Shown here piece by piece: positions 34,313 to 46,892 of a DNA stretch of 64,000 nt. The translations under genes were made by a program, and so were the position numbers. The notes under the pieces are model-generated. The model ran no database searches, was not told the origin of the DNA, and saw nothing but the letters and a program-made list of their open reading frames with translations. Numbering within the stretch: position 1 is the first letter of the stretch; each line of letters starts with the position of its first letter. This DNA is from Cryptomeria japonica (lineage: Eukaryota > Streptophyta > Pinopsida > Cupressales > Cupressaceae): the NCBI RefSeq assembly GCF_030272615.1, contig NC_081405.1:25095272-25159271 (forward strand). Reading direction: 5' to 3'.

Positions 34313-36984
34313 AAAAAAATCCCTAGTGCAACTCTGGATAGGAGATCTATGAGAATAAGCACTATTACCAACACAGACATTAGATTTGGTAGCATGATCA
34401 TCGGTTATAAGGTAACTTAGTCAAACTGATAAAATTTTGTTCTAGCTCCTACATTTTCACAGCTTATAAGATGATGAGAGAAAATGAGATATTGGATCTA
34501 TGTGGTTGGATGTTAGATGAATTATTAATAAACCTAGGAAAGATTAAAGGTGAAAAGAAAGGGACTTTCCGGTATGGCAACTTAATTATGTGCTTAATGT
34601 TATTTTTCATGAATGACACTCCTAGTTTGGGGAAGAGACAATGGGCATTTGATATCCTGATAGGGAGACAATTGAAACAATCAATTGCTACATAAGGTAG
34701 TCAAAGAGATGACAAAGTATGGGGATATTTTAAGGGATTCCAGAAGGCTATGAAATCTAGGGAAAGGGTTTTTAAGCATATTGTTGAGAAATACTCAACT
34801 GATATATGCGTCATGGTGAAGAAAGATTAAACACTCATGGAAGCAGTCAAGCCCCAAAAGATCTGGATTGAGGAAATGGGATATGAAGTTGATGGACAGA
34901 TCCTTGATGCTTATGCAAAGATGTTGGTTGATGCACCTGTTGATGAGGCTGAGAATCCATGTGGTACTACAAAGCAGAAGACACAAGAGTTTGAAACAAA
35001 GTTCAACCGGAAGAAGAGAGAGAAGTAGGAAGGAAAGGCAAGCAAGTTTGTAGAAAAGGTTTCACAAGACATCAAAGCATTGATTGATGATGTTCTGAAG
35101 AAAGGTAGGAAGAGGAAAGAACCATAAGTGTCCATTGATTCTATCACAAAAGAGTTTACATTTGAAGAGATACACCCCTAGCATTCAAAAGGGTTATAAG
35201 GAATAAAATAGAGGAAACCAAGGTACAAGCTAAAAAACAACCGGTCATGAAAGTTACATTCAAGTTACCGACACAGAAGCTAGCACCAAAAGTAACAACT
35301 TCAGCTCCATCCGGTACTGCAAAAAGGAAGAAGAATAATGACATTGATCTAGAAATTCAATCTGGTAATGTAACTATCATTCCACCAAAAACTTGTGTAG
35401 AGTTATTAGATGAAATAACTAAAGATGGCATGTTAAAGAATGTACAAGTTCACTATGATCATTTAGAGAATGATGAACAAAGAGAGGTAGAGGAAGCAAT
35501 ATTATTATATTTGGATATTTATAAGAAATCCTTGATAGAAATTGAAGATCAAATATTGACAGAATTGTATGATATGTTAGATGCTAGGAGACTATCAGCA
35601 ATGCAAGAAGACAAACACATAAAAATTCAAGAGTTGTTATATGTTTGTGTTTCTATTACTCCAAAAGAAATGGATAGGACACTTGAGGTGGCAGATAGGA
35701 AAGTCTTTAACAACAAACATAGAATAACCAATCTTATGCTACGAAGGGTAAATGAGATAATAAAGGAGACCCACAAGGTATGGGTTAAGTTCTTTGAAGA
35801 GAACTGAGGTTTCTTTACTTCACCGGAATCAAAGATAGACACTGCAGACACCCTAGTTGAAGGAAAAGGAAAGGGTATTATGGGTACTTCACCCTCAATT
35901 TTGAAAAACATTAAGATAGTCAAAATTAAGCCCCCGATAAATACAATTGTATAGGCAAATGTTGAGATACCGGCAAATACAGAAAGTGAAAAGGTTGATA
36001 ATGTACATGATACTAATGTTAAGGATAATAGTCCTCTGGATACAAATGTACAGGTTGAGGTTATATTCCTACAAAAAACCCATAGTTACAAAGCCTGCAC
36101 CAAGTGGCAAAGCCACTAGTATAAGTGAGAAATCTATAAAGGATAAATCATCAGAGCAGAAGAAAACGGAATCCAGCAGGGAACCGGTAGTAGGTTCATC
36201 ATAAGAGATGAGTCCTACTGAACTCATATTGATGGATGCATAGAAATTGATGAAGGAGGGATCTATGGATAAAGGGATTATTGATCAGTCTATCACTATT
36301 TTACATATACTAGTCCCAAAGTGCAAGATTGACACGGAAGCGAGCCCATTTGGAAAGCTTAAGACAATTACAGAGCACATTTCAAAGGATTTTTAATCCT
36401 TGCAGCAAATTTTAAACCGGCAAGCACTAGAGAGGTTCACACAGGCTAAAAGAGCTGCATTTGATCAGGTGATTGAATATGAGAAGAAGAAGATTGATGA
36501 AAAGTTGAAACTGATAGACAATTCTTTAAAGAAGTGTACCAATATTTACAAGGTATGTTGTAACATAGATGTACTCACAGTTAATGTGGATAAGAAGATT
36601 AAGGAATTTTAGGAGAAAAATGCAAGTACAGCTAATTCTTTTGATGGATTGAATTCATTGACTACATCAATTGATGTTCAGATTTTGGTTTTGGAAGCCC
36701 AAATTTTTGTTCTTGAGAAAGAAAAAGACAAAATCATAAGAAGAGCCAGAAGTCTTAGAGGCTTGGTAAGTCCCCAGTTGGATTCACTTGGTGTACATAA
36801 GAAGGAGTGTATGGATATGGTTGGAAATCCCACACCAGCAAAGTTAAGGGAGAAAGAGTCATTTGCTCATATACTAAATGGACTTGTATCTATTTCCGAC
36901 ACTTTCGAATTTGGTTGGGATACTTATCTTGAGCTATTGGAGAAGGCATATCTAGAAATTTTCAAATTTGTTAAACTCCAGTAA
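34313..36984 (+). pseudogene. E5 ORF2-like protein, divergent and heavily broken
   Basis: Right after the E4 border one frame reads ATLDRRSMRISTITNTDIRF then GSMIIGYKVT, aligning with ATFDKRSLRVNDVTDINVRF in E2. Next are ILDLCGWMLDELLINLGKIK and GTFRYGNLIMCLMLF (34471-34695), IWIEEMGYEVDG (34837), a basic and helical part with LYLDIYKKSLIEIEDQ (35247-35807), and a C-terminal coiled coil at 36400-36984. Order and spacing follow E2 ORF2, but stops and frameshifts are frequent. This is the most diverged of the four copies seen, so the protein is shared by more than one LTR family. Confidence 0.8.
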
Positions 36985-37188
36985 GATACTTTTGGGATAC
37001 TCATTGTATAGTTTTTGGATCTTTTGGCATTCTTTTTGAAATTTTGATGGCATTGATGTCAAAGGGGGAGTGATATAGATGTGAAAAAGAAAAAAAAGGA
37101 GTCGTATACATTAGGGGGAGATATGGAGATATGTTGATATAGAAGTATGTGTGTGTGTGTGTGTGAAAAGTGGACCTCTATCTGTATC
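36985..37188 (+). other. E5 3' untranslated region, part 1
   Basis: Contains aaagggggagtg at about 37063 and ttagggggagat at about 37110, both polypurine-tract-like, and a short (GT)n run at 37149-37164. It continues at 44171 beyond E8. Confidence 0.7.
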
Positions 37189-38305
37189 TGGAATACACAA
37201 CACTTCAATCAAGTCATTATATGCATAGTTAGACAGATATAAACATGAATATGAAAACCATAACAAATCAACCCATTGCCTTCTAAAAGATGCGAGTATA
37301 AGATTGCTCTCAGATTTGTATAAGCAATCCAGTGACTAGACAACACCAAGATGGAGGATTTTAATCTATATGAGCATTATATTAATGCTAGATGGATGCA
37401 AGATTAATCTAACAAGATTTAAGCAATAAATGAGATAAATGATCTAAATATGTATGCAATATTCTCAATGAACCTAGAGCAAAAATTGTATAATAACAAT
37501 ATATTCTCCAGGATCTTTTTTGAATGAGAGATGAAGGCCTGGATTTATAGAAAATTCAGAAAGAAACCAATGGCTGAGATCAAATGATGATGAGCGGTCA
37601 AGATTTTCCAAGAGGAAGCACAATCTAGGTGAATTGATGTGATTGGATGCTTTTCTCAGTTTTAAAGGAAATTGAACTAAAATCAAGAAAAAATCAAGAA
37701 AAAAACTGATTTAAAGGAAATTGAACTAAAATTAAGATAAAATCAGGAAAAAACTTATTTATTATCTATTTCATTCAATTTTAATATTTAATTGTTTTAA
37801 TTTCTTTCTTTGAGATTATCTATCAATTTTTAATTTGTTTTTCAAGATTATCTCCAATTGATTTCTTTTCTCAATTTTTAATTCTTTTTTGTCAATTAAT
37901 TCCTTTTTTGATTTATTTCCTTTTTTGAAGATTTGTCTTCATAATTTCCAATTCCTCTTTCTTGATTTGTTTCCTTTTTTGAAGATTTGTGGCAAATTGA
38001 TTTATTTAATTAAATTAATTCCTCTTTTTGATGATTTAATGGCAAATTGATTTATTTAATTAAATATGCTAGGATATTTAATTAAAATAAATAAGATAAT
38101 TATTTAAAATGATTTACTTGGAATGATTTAATTAATTAAATAAATATTTAATTAATATTGGTTGATTAATTTTGCCATGTGACATTTGATGATTAAAGAA
38201 TTAATTGTGTGCTCAAGATTTATTTAATTGCCTTTGGTTAGGACCTTGGTGATGTTGTCGAGATTAGGGGCTCATGGTTTAGATGACCATTTTTAGGGTA
38301 TTACA
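37189..38305 (-). repeat. E8 3' LTR
   Basis: The strong match to the other LTR begins at 37212. The inner half is AT-rich, with repeated tttaattaaat and ttgatttatttcctttttt words. Confidence 0.85.
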
Positions 38306-38309
38306 TTTC

Positions 38310-41300
38310 CCCTCTTTGAATTAATGTGCGAGCAGTGCGTTGGTTCGCAGAAAATTTGATGTCTGGGAGATACCAGTTCTGAACTTGATTGATCACGAAC
38401 TAGATGAAAAGTGAGGTGTTTAGCTTGTTTCGAAGTGACAAAGCTAAATGAAGTCTGATTAAAGTGATACCGTTCCCGAACCTGATTGAACTAGGAACAA
38501 TAGAAAACAAAAGATACAAAACTTAAACTTGATTGATCAAGAAGCAGATCTTACTAATCTAGAACTTGATTGATCTAGACACAGTGAGTGATGATAAAAA
38601 TCAATCTTGAACTTGATTGATCAAGATATGATGAAGATAATTGTCCAGCTTGATCCAAAGCGACGAATACTGAACACCTGCTTAGATTAAGTGTGATCGA
38701 AGATACTCTTTAAACCCTTGATTGAGTTTAAATAAATAATCAGCTTGATGAAAAGCGATGAAACTGATTACCGTTAAGAAATTGATTCAGACAAAAGACA
38801 AATATCAGCTTGATATGAAGCGATGAAACTGATATGCCCCTAGCGATTTATTTGATTCAGATGATTGAGAAATCTCAACTTGATATAAAGAGATGAAGTT
38901 GAGATTCCCCTAGCGATGAGGTCTTATTTGATTGATTTTCTTTAGTTGAGAAAGATTTTTTTTGCTCGACTTTCGATGAAGATTTCAAAATTTTCTCGAC
39001 ATTCGAAGAATGTGAGATCATAAGGTCACGAGTATGCCCCCTCGGGAGCGAAATCGAAAAATAGCGAGGGTACATAATGATAGGCAATTTCTTTAGCGAT
39101 GATAAGTTGTTCTAAGCATAAATTGATTCAGAGGAATTTTTGAAAATGTTGCGTTGATTGATAAGAAATTGAGCGCAAAGTTGATTTGTAGAAATTAAAT
39201 TGAGATTCAGCATTGAAATTGAGTGCAAAGTTGATTTGTAAAAATTAAATTGAGATTCAGCATTGATTAACAAGAAATTGAGCACAATTAGAAGAGAGAA
39301 TGAGAAGTTGATGAAAGTGCTAAGTGGTCAACGTCATGAAATTGACTAGCAAGATGAGCTTGAATTGACATCAGATTTCGATTTCGATCTCGAAAAATGG
39401 ACTCAGGACAGCCGATTTACGAGCTCTTGATTTGATTTCATCGTACTTGTGTTGATTGATTATAAGATGTTGTTTTATATGCTTTATTCTATATGTATGC
39501 ATATCTTTTTAGTATAGATGAATGAATGCAAATGGAATATGGGTGTTTATTTTTGTTTCTTTTATGCAAATAAATGAATGTGAATGAGTAATGAGTAATG
39601 AATAATGCATTTTTTTCATTTTTCTATGCAATAAGATGAATGCAAATGAGTAATGAAATGTATGAATCTATATAAAATGCTTATGTATGCAGCTAACATC
39701 TCAATACACAAGTACTCGATCAGAGAAATGATGAAAAGAGACCACTTAGCTAAGAAATGATGAAGCTTCCAACTCTCATTCAAAAGATACAGAGATTAGT
39801 GTTACCATACTAAAATCACTCTAAATTCACAAGATGCAGAATGAAATGCAAAATGAGATGCAACCGAAACCTAGTCACTGGATTTTGAAAAGCTTAATTG
39901 TCATCATGGAGCATTTTACAACCACAACAGGCAGATTAGAGTTCCTTGCTTTTCATGTGTAATATTAATTTTCTTGTCTGCATTGACCCTTTTTTCATTC
40001 ATATCCTTGGGTAGATTTCGCAGGGACTTGGATTGCACAATAAATAAATTCCCTCAAAACAAACAAAGAAATGATGGGAACCTCCCTCTAGAATTCAAAT
40101 AAGCGGAGTCAAGGTATGTGAGACGATTTCACCTTGATGTGAAGGCTCTTATCATAGACACCCAGCTAATTTAGATGTTTCTAGATCATTGGGATCATTC
40201 CTTCAAGCAGAAAACAAAGAAGATATTATGCCCCCAATCCTTGCTCCTCTTAGTCAAGATAGACTTCCTTGAGTTACTCAGAAGGATAATAATCGAAAAC
40301 CAATATAAAAGACAACACAAAGAAAATTTTCATTCATAGCTCAAACTGTTTAGTGATTGTTTTCAGTCTTTATTGTTTTGCTTCTTAACTCAGTGATAAA
40401 ACTCTTCAGTAGTCAAGAGACAGGTAACTGACTCAGAGTGGACAACCAGGTTTCACTGATGTAAGGTTGACTTGGTTGATACTCCTTAAGACATGTAATG
40501 CACTCTTGTTGATTAACCTAAGACTAGGACAATGATCGGTTTCAATCCATGAGGGTTCCAACGAACCAGGATGTCATGAAAGTGACCAAAAGATATGTAC
40601 AAGCAAAAGCAAAGATGCATGAAAGCGGGAATGCCAACATTTCGTTGATAGATGGAGTGCTTGAGTACAAGAGGTGCCTATTTGCCAAGTTTTCACTTGC
40701 TTGGTAGAGATTCATATTTTTTTTTTACCAAGGTGTCTGTTTACGAGGTTTTCACCAAGGCATTTTCTCTCTTTTTTCCTTTTTTTTCTGTTTTTCTTTT
40801 TCTTTTTTTTCTTTTTTTGAATTTCTTCAGGACTTTTTCTGATTTTTATGATTTCTTCAAGACTTTTTCTGATTTTTAGAATTTTTTTTAGGACTTTTTC
40901 TGATTTTTAGTATTTTTTTGAGACTTTTACTGATTTTATTTTATTTTCTTATTTTTCTGATTTCTTCAAGACTTTTTCTGATTTTTTATGATTTTTTAAT
41001 GTTTGCCCCTAGTATCTAGTAAGGCAAAAGGGATTTTGAGTACATGAATGAATAAGTGAATGATGGTGGACGCTTTCATGGACTATCTCACAATGTTAAT
41101 CCAAGCACAGGATCCAGATATAGCAATGTAAAGCAAGGATATAGAATAACGAAGCAATGATATAGCGTAACGAAGCCATATGGTCCAAAGAAGTGGCCAT
41201 GTCAAGAGGTTTGTGGAAAGCATGTTTTTGCATTTTGTCCATAGTGTTGATCAAGATCAAGGAATAGATCTGGATAGGGGACAAATAGGATAATCAAGAT

Positions 41301-41990
41301 CAAAGGGGAGTAATGAAGGATGTAAGAAAGCAATGTATAGGAGCTAAAGGGTCTGGATCAAGTGCAATAGATAGGACACATGAAGTCTGCAAGGATCCTT
41401 AACCTTGTCAAGATCAAAGGTGGAAAAGGGATATGAATGTAGACAAAGCGAATGAGGGATAATGGAGGATGAAGGATAATAGATGAATAAACATGGATGG
41501 AACTTGCCCCCAGTGTAAAGTGCAAAAGGATAATGGATTACGCATGATGCATGTTTGCTAGGTTTTAATCATGGTACTTGCCCAAGGCGCCACAAGAAGT
41601 GGTTTTCACACAAGGACGAATTTATTTCTCTTTACTTATTTTTTCTAATTTTTTTTCTTTTTCATCATTTTTTTTCCTTTTTTGAAAGATATTGGAGGCA
41701 TGATAGGGGATGGAAGAAGGACCCCATCATCTTGCTTCTTTGGATGCTACCCTTAGTTGCAATAGACCATGGCTATGAAGGTGTGCTCAAAGATGTTGGC
41801 AAGATAATGAAATGAAACTAGGCCAAGGATTTATGCAAAGGATTGGATAAGAGGGATGGAAGGGTGAAAAAGAGGTGTTAGATAATGGATGAGATGTTGG
41901 AAGAATTGTGTATGGCTAGATGGAAATGCTGGAAAGATCAACATTGGCACATGCCTTGAGGGATGGTGGACATATGGAAGAGAAGTGAAT
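38310..41990 (-). other. E8 interior, non-coding, with several short repeat arrays
   Basis: No ORF with homology was seen. At 38370-38920 a degenerate array repeats aacttgattgatcWagaa and agcttgatRNNaagcgatga. A 50-bp unit is tandemly duplicated at 39166-39215 and 39216-39265. Words of the type aatgcaaatgagtaatga recur at 39510-39680. At 40800-41000 a pyrimidine-rich array repeats gactttttctgatttttat five or six times. Phrases about gaaaaccacttcKtggc at 41580-41620 recur inverted near 49380, so the same family may also be present right of E5. Confidence 0.6.
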
Positions 41991-41991
41991 C

Positions 41992-43067
41992 TCATATTTG
42001 AGATTTGGATGAAGGAATGGTTACAGATTTTAGGGCATAAGAACCCAAAATGGATGAAGGAGGTGATGGAGGAATAGACTTGGAAGGTTTGGATGGAGGA
42101 ACAACAATTTTGGATGCCAATTTTGATTTTTCTTTAGACTTTTGTGCTTCAAGCAGCCGCTTAGGGATCCACATGGTTTTTAATTTTTCATGCTTTTGTA
42201 GTTCCTTAGAGTGCATTGCCTATACAAGTGCCTTCGGAACCCATATAAATTTTGACTTTTCTTCTTTCTTTGTGGGAATTTATGGCGTTTTGTATTTTTC
42301 TTTTTCTTTTTGGATCATATTTTTCTTTGTTTTAACATGTCGATGAGATGGGACATGTTGATCCTTGAATACATGTGGATTGCTTGATTTATGAATTTTA
42401 TGCTTGGCATCCAAATTGCTTGGAGGGAGAAAAGAATGTTTGGATGGATAGGAATGATATGAAGGTATTTTATATGGATGGAAGGTACTTGAAGATGTGT
42501 GCCTTTGTTGATCCTACATAAGGGATGGAGGGATATAGGGACCTAGAATAGATGGAAGAGGTGAAGGGGAAGGCATGTATTTGGATTTAACTGGAGAAAT
42601 GTAGGATTTATGAGAGATGCCAACATCTTGAGAGTGAGAAATGTAGCCAATATAATCAAGATTTTCTTTTATAGCAGGGGGTTCTAATATACCTTGTTCA
42701 TGAATGTCTAACCCTTTTCTTTGATAATGCATGCTTTGAAAGATCTTTTTAACAAAGGGTTTCTTCTTACTTTTAATGCTAGAGGCAAGTCCATTATGAG
42801 GTGGAGGTGGCTTGCAAGGTATGATAGGATCATGAAGTGAACATGGAGTATTATGACAAGGGGATAAGGGATACTTTGATCTTGACATGGAAGAGGACCA
42901 TTGGATAGAGTAGGAAGGGTGTTTGACTCTTCATTTTGAATAAGATCATTTAAAAAGGTGGAAGAGGCATCATGATCCTGCTTAGGAAGTGGATTAGGAA
43001 TGGGATTTGGAAGGATGCTTTGATGTTGAGATGGAAGGGGGTCATCTTGGAATAAATAGAAAGGCAT
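41992..43067 (-). pseudogene. E8 proline/serine/lysine-rich ORF, function unknown
   Basis: On the minus strand one frame from 42888 to 41992 is open apart from stops near 42514, 42290 and 42220; an overlapping frame opens at 43067. The protein is rich in Pro, Ser, Lys and His (CHNTPCSLHDPIIPCKPPPP; PPSKPSKSIPPSPPSS). It has two related motifs, FIWVPKALV and TMWIPKRLLEAQ. It lies just inside the 5' LTR, where gag would be expected, but has no capsid or zinc-knuckle signature. I do not recognise it. Confidence 0.5.
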
Positions 43068-43089
43068 AAGGGGATCATCATGGGATTCT

Positions 43090-44170
43090 AGTCATTACAT
43101 GCATGGTTAGACAAATATAAACATGAATATGAAAACCATAACAAATCAACCCATTGCCTTCTAAAAGATGCGAGTATAAGATTGCTCTCAGATTTGTATA
43201 AGCAATCCAGTGACTAGACAACACCAAGACGAAAGATTTTAATCTATATGAGCATGATATTAATGCTAGATGGATGCAAGATTAATCTAACAATATTTAA
43301 GCAATAAATGAGATAAATGATCTAAATATGTATGCAATATTCTCAATGAACCTAGAGCAAAAACAGTATAATAACACTATATTCTCCAGGATCTTTTTTG
43401 AATGAGAGATGAAGGCCTAAATTTATAGAAAATTCAGAAAGAACCAAAGGCTGAGATCAAATGATGATGAGTGGTCAAGATTTTCCAAGAGGAAGCACAA
43501 TCCAAGTGAATTGATGTGATTGGATGCTTTTCTCAGTTTTAAAGGAAATTGAACTAAAATCAAGATAAAACTGATTTAAATGAAATTGAACTAAAACTAA
43601 GATAAAATCAGGAAAAAACTGATTTATTGTCTATTTCATTCAATTTTAATATTTAATTGTTTTAATTTCTTTCTTTGAGATTATCTATCAATTTTTAATT
43701 TGTTTTTCAAAATTATCTCCAATTGATTTCTTTTCTCAAATTTTAATTCTTTTTTGTCAATTAATTCCTTTTTTTATTTGTTTCCTTTTTTGAATATTTG
43801 TCTTCATAATTTCCAATTCCTCTTTCTTGATTTGTTTCCTTTTTTGAAGATTTGTGGCAAATTGATTTATTTAATTAAATTAATTCCTCTTTTTGATGAT
43901 TTAATGGCAAATTGATTTATTTAATTAAATATGCTAGGATATTTAATTAAAATAAATAAGATAATTATTTAAAATGATTTACTTGGAATGATTTAATTAA
44001 TTAAATAAATATTTAATTAATATTGGTTGATTAATTTTGCCATGTGACATTTGATGATTAAAGAATTAATTGTGTGCTCAAGATTTAATTAATTGCCTTT
44101 AGTTAGGACCTTGGTGACGTTGTCGAAATTAGGGGCTCATGGTTTAGATGACCATTTTTAGGGTATTACA
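43090..44170 (-). repeat. E8 5' LTR
   Basis: About 1,081 bp, matching the left LTR from gtcattacatgcat to the terminal TTACA. The ~25 bp next to the primer-site side are missing compared with the left LTR. Confidence 0.85.
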
Positions 44171-44290
44171 GTATGGAGTATTTTGTATTGATGAATATTC
44201 AGCTCAGGGGGAGCAGGTAGGATGAAATGGACAGATGAAACCATGACCATTTTTCACATGAGTGCTTCCATCAATGCCAAAGGGGGGGAT
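44171..44290 (+). other. E5 3' untranslated region, part 2, with polypurine tract
   Basis: The sequence caaagggggggat at 44278-44290 ends directly at the LTR start. The sequence ttccatcaatg at 44266-44276 is the exact complement of 44333-44343 inside the LTR. Confidence 0.82.
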
Positions 44291-44984
44291 TGTTAGCAAT
44301 TGATACTCAATTGGTTGGTTTCACTATGTTTTCATTGATGGAAACATGGTATCTTGTTCTGGCTTCATGTTTTGGTTCACTTGTCTACCGACAGGCACTT
44401 CACAGATACTACACCGACACTGACACGAACACCGACAGGATGAAAGGATTTTGTTGGTTACCAGCAATGCAAGCCAACAAGGTTTAGAATAAGGTTATTG
44501 GTATTGGAGGTCGGCATCTCTTGGATCCGGCATCGACAATTATTTTTTATATTCATGTTATCTAGCTGACATGTATATCGATATTGTAATTATCTTTGTA
44601 AGCCGACATAAGGCATGATAAGTTGTATAGGGTATATAGGTCAGTTGGATTATATCATTTTGATATAGTAATGGTAATGGATATGTGGATGTGATATAAT
44701 GCAAAATATATCACAAAGATCATGTATGTGAGGATATTTATGTAAGGGTTATTCCGATAAAGGGTTTAGGGTTTCAGACTGGAACAAACATAGCTTCACT
44801 AGAACTATATTCTCGCATAGGAGATGCTATCTTTTGCAGTTCAACACTTCTCCAGATTGTAGTCTGGATTTATATGTAGTCAGTGAGACTCCTTTTGTGA
44901 TTGAGCAGTGTGCTCTAGGCTGTAAGCCTTCCTGCAAGTGCAGGCCCCTATAATTTGTAATATCTTTTCATATGGCCAGTGGAT

Positions 44985-46506
44985 TGATAGTTCTGATACT
45001 TAAAGATAAGTATAGATGCCAAGTTGATAAGATGAGAGGGGGGGTGAATCATACAAACTTAATCTTCCATAAAAACATCAGATTCAACCTCGGTAATATA
45101 TACTTCAGTGATATAACCAAAACTATTAAACATGCAAACTCAAAAGCATATAAACATCATAAACCTCATAACACCAGATTTAACATGGAAACCCAAGGGA
45201 AAAACCACTGTAGGATTTTGGACCCACTAAGAAATATACTCTTCTGGAGTATGCTTGGTTAAAAGCAAATTGTGTTAAAGATTACAAACACATTGCTAGA
45301 TGTGACCCGGTTAAGGGATTTCCCTAAGATCTATTAGGATCTTCACCTTGTTAGAAGTGACCTTATTAAAGGATTTCAAACACTCAATCAGAATGTCACC
45401 TTGCTAGAGGGTTTTACAAACAAGACTGTTAAGACCACTCAGTTAAGAGATTTTCTATCACTTCACAAAATAACAGTAATAAAAATCTATCTACAACTTC
45501 ACATCTAAAATGCTAAAGCAGATTCTTATTTGCTCAATACAATCTAGACATAGAACTAATCTTGTCCATCTGTTGGGCTCTATACTCAGTTCTTCAAATA
45601 GTTCTTCAAGCTTTTGTGCTCGGTAATCACTATGTAGCATCCATGTGCATACACTTGCCCGCATACATTGTTTATCAACAGTTCCCTATTTATAAACAAT
45701 TCACCAACCGTTTAATCTCCTTGATCACATTTCCCATGATCAATCATAGCCATCAGATCTTCAAACTTTGTCCAGGTTCAATGTATCCTTCGATCTGAAA
45801 AACATTTTACCCCACCTTGGAACTTGCATACATTTCTTGGAACTTGTGCTAGGGTATTGCGGTTCAATCTAAGCTGTAGATCTTCCTGCCGATTTTCCTT
45901 TGCCATAGATTCTTTAACAAACTTCATTCACGGCATACCAATCATTTAATCATAGCCAGCTCATCAACTTCCTTCATTAAATAATACTTTTAATCATTTA
46001 ATGCATTTTGTTATTACTCGGTTGCAACTCGGTAAATACTAAACTTCACTCGGTAGACATTCTACCTTCATTAACCGATAGCAATAACCTTAGGGTTTAC
46101 TGACTAGGTTCCTTAGGGTTTACCAACTAGGTTCTTTGCTCGGTAACATAGTATAGTATTAACCTTACAATCAGTAACATATGTATGATATCAAAACAAT
46201 CTAAACATCATGATCTCATCATTGTCTAACTCGGTAATAGTTGCCCATTGAATAACTTATTCATCCCCTTATTCATCATATTCTTTCTGTGTCTTTTACC
46301 GACATCTTTATACTCATCAAATCATACTTCTCAAGATATGGCAACATCATACTGAATTAGAAAATTAATTTCTTGACATCAATGACAAAATAATAATATC
46401 AAGACAGTAAACATCCTTAATCAGTTATATCCATAATCATCAACAACCTTCTCAATATCCTTATTGAAATGCCAGCAATCTCTCCTTGTTTGTTATAATG
46501 CCAACA
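44985..46506 (-). repeat. E6 3' LTR
   Basis: 1,522 bp, same family as the E1 LTRs. It carries the doubled ttagggtttacYRactagg block near 46090-46135. Confidence 0.92.
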
Positions 46507-46892
46507 ATCTCCCCCTTTGGCATTGATGGCAAAACCAATTGATTTGACCTAATTGATTTGAATTGGTGTGATATTCTAAAATGCTGAAATGCTCTCCCCC
46601 TGTCATTAGAATTCTCCCCCATACATTATTCTTCTCCTCTTTTCTTCGATCTTCTCCCCCTTTGACAACAATGCCAAAAAGTAAAGAACTAAAACATAAT
46701 TTCTTCCTGTATGAAGTGATTTCTTGTTGTGATGTATCAACTAAGTCTCAGTCAAAGCATTATGTCTTCCATTCCTGTTCCCTGTATTATTTCCTGCACA
46801 CCTTTAGAAAACATCCTAAAGTGTGTAAATCAACATCAACTCCTAAAAGATATTTTGTAGAGTCATCGAATTGATGCTTTCACCGAACTCGG
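46507..46892 (-). other. E6 3' untranslated region
   Basis: Polypurine tract AAAGGGGGAGAT on the minus strand at the LTR border, with further G-rich tracts near 46595, 46615 and 46655. The sequence cattgatggcaa at 46521-46532 pairs with ttgacatcaatg at 46373-46384 (one mismatch). Confidence 0.8.

Larger units (their letters stand above)
37189..44170 (-). mobile_element. E8: large LTR element without recognisable pol
   Basis: Two direct repeats of about 1.1 kb (37189-38305 and about 43090-44170) start TGTAATACCC on the minus strand. Next to the left copy the minus strand reads AAAGAGGGGAAA, a good polypurine tract, so the element is minus-oriented. The flanks gtatc (37184-37188) and gtatg (44171-44175) are a likely target duplication if the LTR ends TATTCCA. 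The right LTR lacks that last ~25 bp and no primer site is visible beside it, so a deletion probably removed both. The interior has no RT, integrase or gag that I can recognise. Confidence 0.85.

Noticed and set aside
37149-37164. (GT)n run as a regulatory Z-DNA site
   Set aside because: Short microsatellite in the E5 untranslated region with no supporting context.
40741-41000. T-rich stretch as a polyadenylation tail of a minus-strand retroposon
   Set aside because: It is a tandem array of a gactttttctgattttt unit inside E8, not a simple homopolymer, and no target duplication flanks it.
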